Positions 34,584-45,660 of a stretch of 64,000 bases of DNA are shown here, piece after piece. The stretch lies in NCBI GenBank assembly GCA_037962975.1, contig CM075669.1:187186501-187250500 (forward strand), given 5' to 3'. The position numbers and the translations under genes are program-made. How positions within the stretch are numbered: the first letter of the stretch is position 1; every line of letters starts with the position of its first letter. The stretch comes from Clitoria ternatea (Eukaryota > Streptophyta > Magnoliopsida > Fabales > Fabaceae). The notes under the pieces are model-generated. The model saw only the letters and a list, made by a program, of their open reading frames with translations. It searched no databases and was not told the origin of the DNA.

Positions 34584-35980
34584 GTGTTTATCCAAACTCG
34601 ATCTTCTGCAGGAAAGGTATTCTTTGATCTTGAGATCGAGAAGTTTGTAAAGAAACTTAAAGCATTAAAATCTAAAAAAATAAAAACTTCTTCTTCAACT
34701 TCATCTTCCTTTGAAAAATCTAAAAATTTTGAAAATTCTAATATAGCTGCTGAAAGAAGAACATTGGGATAGTTTGCTGCTATTAATGGACCACCTCGTG
34801 TTTCGGGGATGTATCAAGGATCTATTGCTGCTGTAGAAATCAAACCAGCTACTTTAAACATTATTCAAAATAATCAATTTGCTGGTTTAAATAATGAGGA
34901 ACCTTATGAACACTTAACTGTTTTTTATGAGTTATGCAACACAATTGGTTTTGAACCCAATCAAGAAGAATCGGTTTACATGAGATTGTTTCTTTTTTCT
35001 TTGATTGAAAAAGCTAAAGAATGGTTTAAATCTTGTCCACCCGGTAGTTTTACAAACTGGTCCAATGTTGAGAGAAATTTTTTGGAAAGATTTTATTCTC
35101 CTTCAAAGTACTTTGAAGCCATGACAGCTATACATTCTTTTTCACAAAATAATGATAAGTCATTAGGAGAAACATGGGAACGATTTAAGGCACTCTTAAG
35201 GAAATGTCCAAACCACAACTTAAATGATGCCGAAAAGGTAAGGATCGTTTACCATGGTTTGTTACCTTAGTTTAAAATGATGTTAGATGCTTGTGCAAGT
35301 GGTTCTTTAATGAATAAAACTGTGGAAGAAGCAATAGAAATATTGGAATCAATGTCCATCAGTGACCGACAAGCAAAACATGAAAGAGGTAATGTACAAA
35401 GAAAGCCAGGTATGCTTGAATTGGGGGTGAATGATGCAGTATTGGCTTAACAAAAATTGCTAACTCAACAAATTGAGGCTATGAGCAAACAATTGGAGAA
35501 ACTTCAAATTGCTCAAATGTCATCACCACTCCTGCTCAATTGAAACAATGTATGCATTGCATAGGAGAACAACCATATGGTTACTGTGCCCCTGATAGAA
35601 ATAAGCAAGAGCAAGCCAATTTTCTAAACCATCAAAGGATACCCTTAGGTAATTTTCCTTTCAATCTTGGTAATTCTTTTCCTAATAATTACCCGTAGGG
35701 TTGGCAGAATCAGAATATTGGCTGGAAACAAGATGTTGGACCTTCTAACCGACCTCCTAACAATCAATTCAAACAATAACCACAATCTGATCAAATAGCA
35801 AGGCTAACTAGGATAGAAGAGTCTATCCAACAATTACTTCAATACATGCAAACAAATGAAGTCGCACGTAAAGCGTCGAACATGTAATGGGGACAGTTAG
35901 CAAAAGAAGTAGTTGACATGAAAAGCTCTGGTTTTTCTGCAAACACTCAAAATCCAAGAGAATAATATAATGCTATTTTT
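34584..35980 (+). pseudogene. Gag remnant of element C
   Basis: The frame starts around 34584 and is stopped by TAG near 34770. The longest part (34809-35270) holds the gag core: ATLNIIQNNQFAGLNNEEPY, LFLFSLIEKAKEWF, and a LLRKCPNHNLNDAEKV helix. TAG follows at 35268, TAA near 35447, then a frameshift near 35530, after which CMHCIGEQPYGYC (a zinc-knuckle-like cluster without a clear His) and an Asn/Gln-rich tail appear. It is homologous to the gag of A (same GS-TVEEAIE helix). Too many breaks for function. Confidence 0.85.
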
Positions 35981-35989
35981 ACAAGAAAT

Positions 35990-36203
35990 GGTAAAGTTGT
36001 AGGAAATGATTGTAAAGAAGAAAAAGAGAAAGAAGAAGAGAAAAAGGAAAAAGAAAAAGAGAAGGAAAAAGAAAAAGAAAAAGAAGAAAAGAAAGAAAAA
36101 GAAGAGAAAAAAGAAAAAGAAAAGAATGATGAAAAAGAAAAACAAAAAAATCAAAAAATTAAAAAACAAAAAATCAGTATTTGGGTCAGACACCTCCAGT
36201 TAA
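35990..36203 (+). repeat. Lys/Glu-codon purine tract (gag-protease linker of C)
   Basis: A nearly pure A/G stretch of GAAAAAGA units coding for a Lys/Glu-rich linker on the plus strand, comparable to 6180-6240 of A and 63590-63800 of H (both minus). Frames on the opposite strand (Phe-rich) are artefacts. Confidence 0.65.
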
Positions 36204-36987
36204 AGATTTACCTTATCCACATGCACCATCAAAAAAGGATAAGGAAAAGGAATACAAGAGATTCCTTGAAATCTTTAAGCAATTACACATAAACATTCCA
36301 TTTTTTGAGGCATTGGAACAGATGCCAACATATGCAAAGTTTATGAAAGAATTGCTCACTAAAAAGAGGAGGTATGATGAAGAAATTGTTGAACTGGAAG
36401 AAGGTTGCAGCGCTATTTTGCAACATAACATGCCAGAAAAGTCGAAAGACCTTGGAAGTTTCACCATTCCTGTTTCCATTGGAGGTATAAACATTGGAAA
36501 AGCCTTGTTAGACTTAGGGGCTAGCATTAATCTAATGCCTCTAAGTATGATGAAGCGAATTAGTGGCCTTAATCCTCAAAGAACAAAGATGACTCTGCAA
36601 TTGGCTGATAGATCAATCAAAAGACCCTATGGTATTGTGGAAGATGTACTTGTGAAAGTTGACAAGTTCTACTTCCCTGTTGACTTTGTGGTATTAGACA
36701 TGGAAGAAGATGTTGAAGTTCCCCTAATCCTGGGAAGACCATTCATGAAGACTGCTAGAGTGCTCATTGATGTAGATAATGAAAAGTTGGCAGTAAGAGT
36801 TCATGATGAAGAAGTAAACTTTGATGTTTTCAAAGCCATGAAACTTCCCAATCCAAAACAAGATTATTTTAAGGTGGATGTTCTCGACAAAGTCTGCTTC
36901 TCCATATCCATAGGTATGTCGAACTCTGATCCTTTAAATAAGTTATTAACTAATTCTGTGGAATTCTTGAGTGAAGAAGAAGAATAA
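36181..36987 (+). pseudogene. Protease region of element C
   Basis: A 268-codon open stretch aligning with residues 20-285 of the A protease frame. It has HINIPFFEALEQMPTYAKF, GSFTIPVSIGG, the catalytic DLGASINLMPLS motif, LQLADRSIKRPYG and IPL-like VPLILGRPF. The catalytic Asp is present. The frame ends at a TAA at 36985-36987 and continues in the same frame into the RT start. This is the best-preserved part of C, but without RT and integrase it is only a remnant. Confidence 0.88.
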
Positions 36988-37098
36988 CAGGTAGACAAAT
37001 ATCTTGAAGATCTTGATCAAGGGAAAGAAATTTTCCCTAAATCAAGAGAAATTCAAGAAATTCAAGAAGTACCTGTTGAAGAAATCAAGAGGCCTGAA

Positions 37099-37482
37099 TT
37101 GAAAGTGCTACCTTCCAACTTAAAGTATATCTTTTTGAAATCAGGTAATTTAAAACCAGTGATTATTAGTAATTTTTTAAGTGAAACAGAAGAAGAAAAA
37201 CTAGTTGAAGTCTTGAAAAGGAATCAAGAAGCAATTGGATGGACACTTGAAGATCTGAAAGGTATAAGCCCATCATATTGCATGCATAAGATTTTAGTGG
37301 AAGATAATTTTAAACTTGTTGCTCAACCCCAAAGACGCCTCAATCCAACCATGAAAGAGGTAACTAAGAACAAGGTTTTGAAATTACTGACAGCAGGTAT
37401 TATCTATCCCATTTCTGATAGTGCATGGGTAACTCTGGTATAAGTTGTTCCAAAAAAAGGTATTATGACAGTAGTTGGAGAC
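37099..37482 (+). pseudogene. Start of reverse transcriptase of C, cut by deletion
   Basis: LPSNLKYIFL, AIGWTLEDLKGISPSYCMHKI, PQRRLNPTMKEV and IIYPISDSAWV match the N-terminal RT region of A. A TAA at 37441-37443 breaks it; VVPKKGIMTV follows and then the sequence jumps into the 3' LTR at 37483. The catalytic part of RT is absent. Confidence 0.88.
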
Positions 37483-38935
37483 TAGAAATTTAGGTTTTAA
37501 ATTCAATAAACGTATGTTGTTGGAAATAATCTTCCCTTGATCAATTTTCTCTAGTTTTGCAGTAAAAATGTGAAGAATTTAAAGAGAAAAATTGAAGAAC
37601 TGGAGAGCTGACGCTTAACATCAACACCACGCATAGCATGGGAACTTTTGATGCTAACGCTACGCGTCACACCTACACGTAGCGTCAGGAGCTATATGGA
37701 CACCATCGATAGGTGGTCAAGCACTCAGCCAATGACCCCTCTACTACCCACAACTGTCCAAGCCGAATTAGGGGACAAGGCACATCTGTCTGGGATGATT
37801 AATTAAAATAATTATACAATAATGGCCACTTCGAGCTGATTAATGGAGGATGAGTCAGGGTCCTGATGTCCTCAGCCCTATAAATAAGGCCATTCTCCAT
37901 ACTTCTAAGCATTCCATCTCATATTCTGAGTTCTCTTCTTCTCTTATACACTCGTGTTTGAGTGGTTCTTCTGTGAGTTTGTAGTTCTAGAATAGTTTTC
38001 TAGATACTTGAGAGTGTTGTGCAGTATTGTGATCGTTGTACCGTGAAGTTTCCATCGCCTTCGTAATGTCAATCTCTGTAAGTGTTGTTTTTACTTTCAC
38101 CATGTGTAACTAATTTGTTTATGTTGGAATTGGTGAACTAGTCTATTGAGTATGACGTTGTGAATTTGATCTCTGCATGTTTCTGATTCAAGTGCATGTT
38201 AGTATTTCAATATTTTATTAGTATGAACGTTAAACGGGAGAAAGATTTTTCATGCGTATTGAAACTTGTTTTATTAGTGTGAATGTCAAACGGGAGAATG
38301 ATTATTCATGCTTTATTAAAATTTGTTTTAACAAAAGTAAAAGTTGGAATACCCTTAATATGCCAATTACTAGGGATAGAATTGGTGATTATTGTTGCCA
38401 TAAGGCCAGGACTTAATGCAAGTTTTTACTGAGAAAGCTCCCGAGGGATCGGACTTTACTGTGAATACTTAGAATTTATATCACGAGGGATCAGTTATAA
38501 TGATTTTAAGCTACAATGACATGAACTTGATGATTAAATATGTATGTCTTGAGTTCCTCCATTGTTATTCTAGATTAGGGATCCAAATTCCAACATAATT
38601 TGTTTATTTGTGTTTTATCCTCAAGTATCTTAGCTATTCTAAATTGCAACTCAACTTTTTAGATATATTGTTATTTTCTTTTTATCACATGAATAACTCA
38701 GCTATGCAATCTTGTGAATATTGTATAAATTGTATATAAATTATTCTTTTGTGAATAGGTTTCGATAAATTTACCATAGTAACTAGAAAATTACTGTAAC
38801 TATTGGACTTTCAATCCAGTGGAACGATATCTAAATTTTGAAAACTACAAACAATTGGTGCGCTTGCCAATTAAAAGACTCAACAGTAACACGGAGTTAA
38901 CAAGTTTTCTACAACACTATATTTCGGGTCTAACA
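37483..38935 (+). repeat. 3' LTR of C, first 73 bases missing
   Basis: Matches 32936-34424. It also lacks about 40 bases around the second GACGCGTAGCATC repeat (near 37866). It ends TCTAACA and is followed by GGCAT. Confidence 0.9.
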
Positions 38936-38940
38936 GGCAT
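38936..38940 (+). repeat. Right target-site copy of C (GGCAT)
   Basis: Matches 32858-32862; LTR sequence of E continues from 38941. Confidence 0.95.
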
Positions 38941-41140
38941 GATTAGGATGCATAGAGTGAGAAATGCATATGATTGGCATTTGCATCCATGGCATACTAC
39001 ATAGCTGCCGGTGTTAGAATTTTAGGGGATTCCCTAAGTTGGCCCAGTGTGAGGGTGGCTCTGTGCACGAGCGATTTTTTATTTCCCCTGTGACTCAGCT
39101 GCCCATGTTGTGCTACGGGGAGCCACATGTGGTTGACCCTTGTGGGGGTGGCTCTTGATGAGCAGGTGTCCCCGGTAGTCCTTGGGATCACAGCTGCCAT
39201 GGTATGACTCATGGTTGGCCCACAACACCATATGTTGATTATGTTGTTACCGCGGTCATGGTGAAAATGACCAGGTGTTGCAAAATGGGCGATGCGGTTT
39301 GGTACTAGTAAAAGATTGGTGAAATGCATGTAACTTGATGATAAGTGTACACATTTTACTACTATAGTAGGGGTATGGTTAGATGATCATACTTGAATCC
39401 TACAATCGGTGTTTATATTCCCATAGTCAGATCTGCAATTGTTGAAATAATCTGTTGTGCATATGCATTAGCTTAAGAGCATTTGCATATAGCAAGGAAG
39501 AATGCCAAAGGTAATGAGATGTGATGATGGTTGTGTTGTGGGTGAGAAAATGTATTAAGACAACATAAAAGATGTGAATACCAAATAATAATTTGAGTAA
39601 AATGATAAGATGTGTAATAGTCTAATTTATTGAAGGACTAAATCATGTGTATGATTTTATACTTGCTTGATTTACAAAGATGCTTGTATTGTGTGATGAT
39701 AGTTGATGATGAAATATGCGTGAATGCAAAGTATACATGTTGTGATATATATGCACATGATCACATGGTATTCATATTCATTCTTTTGGAATATATGACT
39801 CACTCTCCCATGTTGTCTACTTTTTAGACTTGTGATGCAGGGCACTCATGGGTGACGTAAATCTTTTGATGTACATTTTGATGAAGGAGGTAAATAGGTG
39901 TAGAGGAAACGCCTTGGCCAGCAAATCTAGATTTTTGTATAGCATATAGTGTACATGTATGCTTATTTTGCCATCTACATTATAGTTTGATGAATTTAAG
40001 GTTCATGTACAAAAATTGGACCTTGGTGTATATGACTGATTTTCATTAATGACCTAGATGATGTATGATAATGAACTATGATGCTTGTTGATGTTGAATT
40101 CTATGAATGAATGGTGTGTTTCATAACTTGTAGCATTTTATGAAGTTTATGTAAAGATGATTTAAATATCATGCATTAAATGAATGAGAATTGATCTTGA
40201 TGTGTATAAATCATTGGATGAACTTTTAAATGCATGATGGAATGTATCTAACCTATTAGTATAGGCTAAAATGGCATCAAATGAGATTTGGTATGTTAAG
40301 TTGTGTAAAATTGTACATATAAAACTCGCTTAAGTGAGTGTGAATCTCGCTCAAGAGAGATCCTCTTGTAACAAGGGTGTGGCCACTGGTCCTAATTCGC
40401 TTAGGTGGGAGAGGCCTCGCTCGAGCGAGTGAGAGGTGGAGAGTTACTAGACCATTTTCGCTCAAGCGAAATGGCCAGTGTATGGCGATTCGCTCAAGTG
40501 AGCGAGGGAAAAATCGATTCTGGAACGATTTTGCTCAGGCGAGCCTGGCCTCGCTCGAGCGAAATAAGAACAGTGAGGTTCTGTCCCTTTTTGGCTCAAG
40601 CGGGCGTGCCTTGCCTAAGCAAAATGAGGACCTGATGCTACTGGGACAATTTTGCTCAAGTGAGCAGAGCTCGCTCAAGAGAGATTGGCACTTGATGCTA
40701 ATTTTTCCTTTCGCTCAAGCGTGTTTCTTGACTCGCCCAAGCGTGACCGCGGCGAACTCGCTTAAGCCAATATGGTACTTGCTTGAGCGAGTAGTGCCTG
40801 TTTCCTCCTAATGTTCTTGCCTTAATTATTTTGATTCTCCTTTGCATCAAAGCTTCTTCTTGCATCATCTCACAAGTATATTTAACATATTATGAACTAT
40901 TACATCTCATGAAATTCACTCTCTTTAAATCCAATCATACAACATCAATTCAAATGATCTTTCCGCTCTTTTTAATTGAGAATTTCTCATGAATCATTTT
41001 AATTCACCTTCTCATATCTCCATATATAAGGTAGGTTTTCAGAGATCCAGGGTGTTGATTAAAACTTCACCACTTTATTTCTGTATTAAATAATGACTTG
41101 CAAAACATAAAACATTTACCCCAATTTTTGGGGTGTCTCA
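38941..41140 (+). repeat. 3' LTR of E, second part
   Basis: Matches 25632-27816 and part of 9848-11259. It contains the GTGATGCAGGGCAC box (about 39832, acceptor-like), the palindrome array, a CATATATAAGG TATA-like box at about 41021-41031 and the end TTGGGGTGTCTCA. Confidence 0.85.
40321..40792 (+). repeat. CTCGCTYAAGCGAG array in 3' LTR of E
   Basis: About a dozen variants (CTCGCTTAAGTGAG, CTCGCTCGAGCGAG, TCGCTCAAGCGA). It is the counterpart of 26925-27456, but the linkers and many copies differ, so the array is changing faster than the flanking LTR. It lies 230-700 bases upstream of the TATA-like box. Confidence 0.8.
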
Positions 41141-41710
41141 AGAATCATGTACATATGTATATATATATTGATAATGATGCTTGAATGAATGATTGATGTG
41201 GCCCTACAATTGATTGATGTAGGATTTGATAACACTTGTGAGGTGGGATCATCAAACCCCGAAGTGTACTTCTCTTGAGGTAGGAGAGGAGTGTGTTTTT
41301 TAAATGTATGATGACTTGTGTGATGATAATGTATGTATTGATGTAGTGTTACAAGTTTTCCTTGAATTGACGTAGTGCTTCATCTGTGTGCTATAAAATA
41401 AAGATTAAATCTTGTGATGATTGACTAAAAAATGATACTTTAAAGAGGTTATAAGTTGTATAGTGGATGATGACATACTATTGTTTCCATGTTTGGGATT
41501 GATGAATATTTGAAACCCTTTGCTATGATAACTTTTGAGTATTGTGAATTATATGCCTTAGGAGATTGAAGTATATGAGTGATTGAATACCACTAGCTAT
41601 GAGAATGAATATAAACCTACCCTAGATGAGAGGGTGAAATATTCCTTACGAAGCCAAAGCATGCATGAACATTTTTGCATATATAGCATGGCATACATAA
41701 GCACATTTAT

Positions 41711-42075
41711 GATGTAAATAACCTTGCGGGGTTCCACAAGGGGAGTACCCCTTGCGAGGCAGGAAACCGATGTGATGACATTTGTGATGTAAATAACCTT
41801 GCGAGGTTCCACGAGGGGAGTACCCCTTGTGAGGTGGGAAACCAATGTGATGACATTTGTGATGTAAATAAACTTACGGGTTCCACAAAGGGAGTACCCG
41901 TTGCGAGGTGGGAAACTGATGCGATGACATTTATGATGTAAATAACCTTGCGGGGTTCCATGAAGGGAGTACCCGACGTGACGACGATATGAAATTTGCA
42001 AAATGAATGACCTTGCGGGGTTCCATGGAGGGAGTACCCCTTGCGAGGTGGGAAACCGACGTGATGATAATTGAT
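41711..42075 (+). repeat. 75-bp tandem repeat in F
   Basis: Units start GATGTAAATAACCTTGCGG at 41711, 41786, 41861 and 41935, followed by a shortened and a variant copy. Each contains GGGAGTACCCCTTGCGAGG, itself partly self-complementary. The run leaves two minus-strand frames open (188 and 139 codons) that only repeat the unit. Confidence 0.85.
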
Positions 42076-43191
42076 GTAAGTGGTTGTGATCACTGTTGGA
42101 ATGAAATCGGATTCGTGTATATGCATTCTTAAACACCAGCATATGCATTAGCCATAGAAGCATGGCATTGAGGGATACCCTATTAGAATGTTATGTGAGG
42201 TGTATGTAAAAATCCTCTTTTGGTCACTAACTATACTTGTGTGGTTGATTTGTTGTGACCTTTTATGAATATCATGGATATGACATTTAGTGTGGTGTAA
42301 TCATGAATTGATGATATGGCTTAATTGGTATGAACTGATGATGGACTTGTTATCCATGTAAATGTATGAATATATGTGTTCAATGGATTTCATGAAATAG
42401 GTGGTTTCATTATATAATGAACTCCTAAATAGGAGAAGGTGTTTTATTGTATTCATATGTATATTATCATATTTTATAGGATTTTTCATCATTGAGAAAG
42501 TATACTTACTCTCTATATGGTCTATCTTTTTAGCTCTTGTGTTGTAGGGCTTGACTATGGAGTGAGGCACCTCATGTGTAGAGGAAATGGTGTGAAGAAG
42601 GTTTATTTTCGGTAATGATGCCTTAGCCAGCGATGATTTTGATTTTATGACTTATATGTATTCTTTTGAGTTGTATATATATATAATGATATTTAGTATG
42701 GCTATGATATGTTTTGAGTAACTTGTGAAAATAAAGAATAGATGATGATGAATTATAACCTTTATTGAACTATAATTTGATGATTGATGGTATTGATGTG
42801 CTTGATAGTTCATGTGTAGATTGAATTATGCAGTCTATATATGATAATCATACATAATTAAGGAACTAATAGGGTTAAAATCAGTTTTATAAGTCTTAGA
42901 TGGTGTGTGATGGTTCCAATAGCTAAAATATATGATTTGTGACTCGTAGAATCTGGAATGGGTCAATTCCATTAAGAATAGACCCTTGAGTTGAATGAAA
43001 ATGCCTCAAATGGGTAAAATGCATTTATAGCATAAATCCTTCATTTCGAGGAATTTTTGAGTGCGGCCGGTTACCATACGTCACAAATGATATATTTTAA
43101 TTGGTGTTAAAATTTGGTAGCAATTGGAATTTGTATGAAAAAGTTAGAGAGGTTAGAAGTTGAAAACCCAATTTTTTTTTGCATAATTTGA

Positions 43192-43460
43192 GGTGAATTG
43201 ATTCAATACAGTTCTTGAATCGATTCAAACGTCTCTGTTTTCACTATTCACGAATTCCAGAATAGCTTGAATCGATTCACACCTGGGCTTGAATCGATTC
43301 ATCCTTCTCTGTTTTTATTGTTCCTGGCCTGATCATTCACGTGAATGGATTCAAGGCATAAGGAATTGATTCATGGGTACCTAATTCACTTGTTTTGGCA
43401 TTTTCACTCGCATGAATCGATTCACACCCTTGGGGAATCGATTCATAGCATTGATTCATG
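43192..43460 (+). repeat. TGAATCGATTCA palindrome array in F
   Basis: About nine copies or variants of the perfect 12-bp palindrome TGAATCGATTCA (also GAATTGATTCA, GAATGGATTCA) occur within 270 bases, 200-450 bases upstream of the TATA-like box. This is the position where E has its CTCGCTTGAGCGAG array. Confidence 0.85.
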
Positions 43461-43847
43461 AAAAATTACATATTTTTAGGTACGGTTTGGCATTAAATGG
43501 ACATGGTACCTTTCTATACTTGTTTTAAACACTTCTTTGACATAAATTAACATTCTTTACAAGTGTTCTTGATGATCTCACTCAATTAATCCTTATTTTT
43601 GAACCAAGATACGCATTCCGCTATTTATTAAATCTCATACCTTCTCATATCTTCATATATAAGTTAGGTCTTCATATAGATTTGGGATTGACTTCTCAAA
43701 ATAAAATTGTGGTGTTCTTTATCCACCTTTCAAGATTTAAAAACGTGAAAAATTTACCCTTAACCTTATTATCTGAATGCTTAATATTAATGATTTATTT
43801 ACCGGATTAAGGGCGCCACACATTTCACTTATATTTGCATAGAAAAA

Positions 43848-44015
43848 CTAAACAGAAAGTTCAAACCTGCTCCTCCAGAGTATCTCTAGAACTAGAGGAA
43901 AGTCATTTGCCTTCTTTAACTCGATCTTGAATTCTATTTGAAACTCTAAAACTTCCAGAATTATCACTTTGGCCAGTAATGCCCTGGTATCTCCTATTCC
44001 TTTTGTCATTGCAAC
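43848..44015 (-). other. Exon-like open frame of unknown identity
   Basis: On the minus strand, after a CTAAATATCAG acceptor-like sequence, a frame of about 55 codons reads MTKGIGDTRALLAKV, then a Leu/Glu/Lys-rich helix and FPLVLEILWRSRFELS before a TAG at 43850-43848. The composition looks protein-like, unlike the surrounding AT-rich DNA. I do not recognise it. It could be a gene-fragment exon, possibly carried by the nearby CACTA remnant. Confidence 0.25.
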
Positions 44016-45300
44016 AACAATTACTGATATTTAGCCAAAAACATGGATAAGGATCTGATTAAAATGAAAAAAAAGTATCAGTAAATGTAGGTTTGTCTCT
44101 AGAAAGCCACATTCAGTCATTAAATGCCTGGAAAGTGAGAACATAATATCAAGATAATAAATTCCCTCACCAGTTTCTTGCTATAGAATGTTAAAATTGG
44201 CTAAAACTAGCAAATCTAATTAGAAAAGACACTTTTCAACAACGCTGTCATGCTCATGCCCAGAGCATGTGTTTGCTATGAACTAATTTTAAAGATTTGT
44301 CACAAAAAGCCAACTGAAAATTTGGAAACTTCAAATTCATTGGATCATAATTACACAATAGAAAGTTTCATCCATGTCAAGTACATGGTTACTTTTGGTA
44401 CTGAATTTTATCATCTTATACTCTTATCTATTATTCACAAGGCATTAAGCCTCTTCCCACATTTCTCTAGTTTCGTTTCCTTTTATAAAGGTTACCTTTC
44501 CTAAATCAATGTCAATCCTTTTCTCTCAAAATAGAATAATGAAGTTCCTAATTTTTATCTCTCAAATATACCATTTTTAACATACATTGACATTCAACAA
44601 GACCAAAAGTGGTAGACAACAAATGGCAACAAACACTAAAGGATGTATACAAAGTTATCAATAGTGATTCATGCTGATTTACCTTTTTTTCTCCAAAGAC
44701 CTTGAAGAACTATATTCTGCAATTTAAATTCATGGAATATTAGGCAAGAGAAAAGGGGAGAACTTATTATGTAAAATTAAAGCAACATATGTATATCTTC
44801 TCCTATCTCTCTGTGTTTGTATCAGCATAAAGACATGATTTTGAGCATGAAGGAATTAAACCCCATATACAAATGCATCCTCTCAGCTATGCCCAGGTAA
44901 ACAAGAGCATAACTTTATTGTATAAGTAATGAACCTTCTTCATACATAGCTTAAAGAAAATTGAAGACATAACAGAGAAATAAATTAGCCATGTCTCTTG
45001 ACAATCTCATGCCGAAAGTTCTATGAAAATTTGGATTTGATTAATTATAATATCTGATACATTAAAGATTTTTGAGACATCAGTCACAGAAAGTGAAATG
45101 TCAGAACACTATTTAACTTATTCTTTGACAAAATTAATTTTAAGCCATAAAATATGCCAAACTATGGGCTTTCACAAATTTTACATTTGAAATGTATATT
45201 GTATTTGTAATGTATGAATAGAATTGATTTTACATGATAACCAAGCAGTTCAAGAACTTGATGAGGTAACTTTTAACTACAAAATCTAATGATATAGCCT
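44016..45300. other. AT-rich non-coding stretch
   Basis: No gene, LTR end or tandem repeat was recognised. The only longer frame (plus, 84 codons from 44250) has no features suggesting coding. Confidence 0.4.
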
Positions 45301-45660
45301 AGACTTCAATCTTGTAGGCCAAGAAGGACGGATCTAGCTATCTTTCTTCAAAAAGACCAATGAACGCAAATTTGGAAGCATGGAAAGGTAGAAGATGAAG
45401 TTGAAAGGATAATGATGGAGATGGAATGGATTGGATGGAGGTAAAGGATTGGACGCCACCTTAGGGAAGGATAAGTGCTACTCGCCACTCTAGGGGATAA
45501 GAGCCTAGAGATAAGAACTTGCTAGAAGGGAAAAGTCACTCTAGCCTAAAGAAGAGACTAAGCATTCACAAATTAACAACAATGTGAATATTCTCAAAAT
45601 GTAAGGTGTAAGGTACATGGAGAGCATGCCTTTATATAGGCAAGAGAAATATTTATAGAC
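45300..45660 (-). promoter_or_regulatory. LTR-like promoter and leader
   Basis: On the minus strand CCTATATAAAGG (45640-45630) is a good TATA box. It is followed by a leader with CCTTATCTCTAGGCTC-like words and repeated ACTCTAG/GCCACTCT motifs. It looks like the U3/R part of an old LTR, but no end or primer site was found, so this is tentative. Confidence 0.35.

Larger units (their letters stand above)
32863..38935 (+). mobile_element. Element C: Athila-type retrotransposon with a large internal deletion
   Basis: 5' LTR 32863-34424, tRNA-Asp-like primer site, decayed gag, Lys/Glu-rich linker, protease, and the first part of RT. At 37482/37483 RT sequence is fused to the 3' LTR, whose first 73 bases are missing, so the rest of RT, RNase H, integrase and the polypurine tract are lost in one deletion. 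Ends TGTTAG...TCTAACA and the perfect 5-bp duplication show the element was complete when it inserted into the 3' LTR of E. Confidence 0.93.
9848..41140 (+). mobile_element. Element E: old Tekay/Del-type Ty3/gypsy element, interrupted by D and C
   Basis: The element is in pieces: 5' LTR parts 9848-11259 and 25632-27816, a coding region 27817-31106, and a 3' LTR in parts 31183-32862 and 38941-41140. The two LTRs share long stretches and the same 3' end (GTGTCTCA or CGTCTCA), but the palindrome zone has diverged strongly, so the element is old. Gag and the primer site are missing: the 5' LTR end is followed directly by the protease region. Polyprotein motifs place it in the Tekay/Del group. D and C are inserted in its two LTRs, and A truncates the visible left end. 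The 5-bp target duplication of E cannot be checked because the left end is outside. Confidence 0.8.
41141..43820 (+). mobile_element. Element F: LTR fragment related to the LTR of E
   Basis: It shows the same order of landmarks as the LTR of E: a CTTCTCTTGAGGTAGGAGAGGA box (about 41271), a middle zone, a TGTTGTAGGGCTTGAC box (about 42541), a palindrome array, CTTCATATATAAG (about 43653), and the end AAAAATTTACCC...GGCGCCACA at 43820. The start is missing at the junction with E, which probably inserted into it; the left part would lie outside the window. No coding region remains. Confidence 0.65.

Noticed and set aside
35897..36193. Phe-rich membrane protein on the minus strand
   Set aside because: Antisense of the Lys/Glu-codon tract of C.
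41597..42163. Repeat-containing proteins of 139 and 188 codons
   Set aside because: They translate the 75-bp LTR tandem repeat; two frames are open at once.
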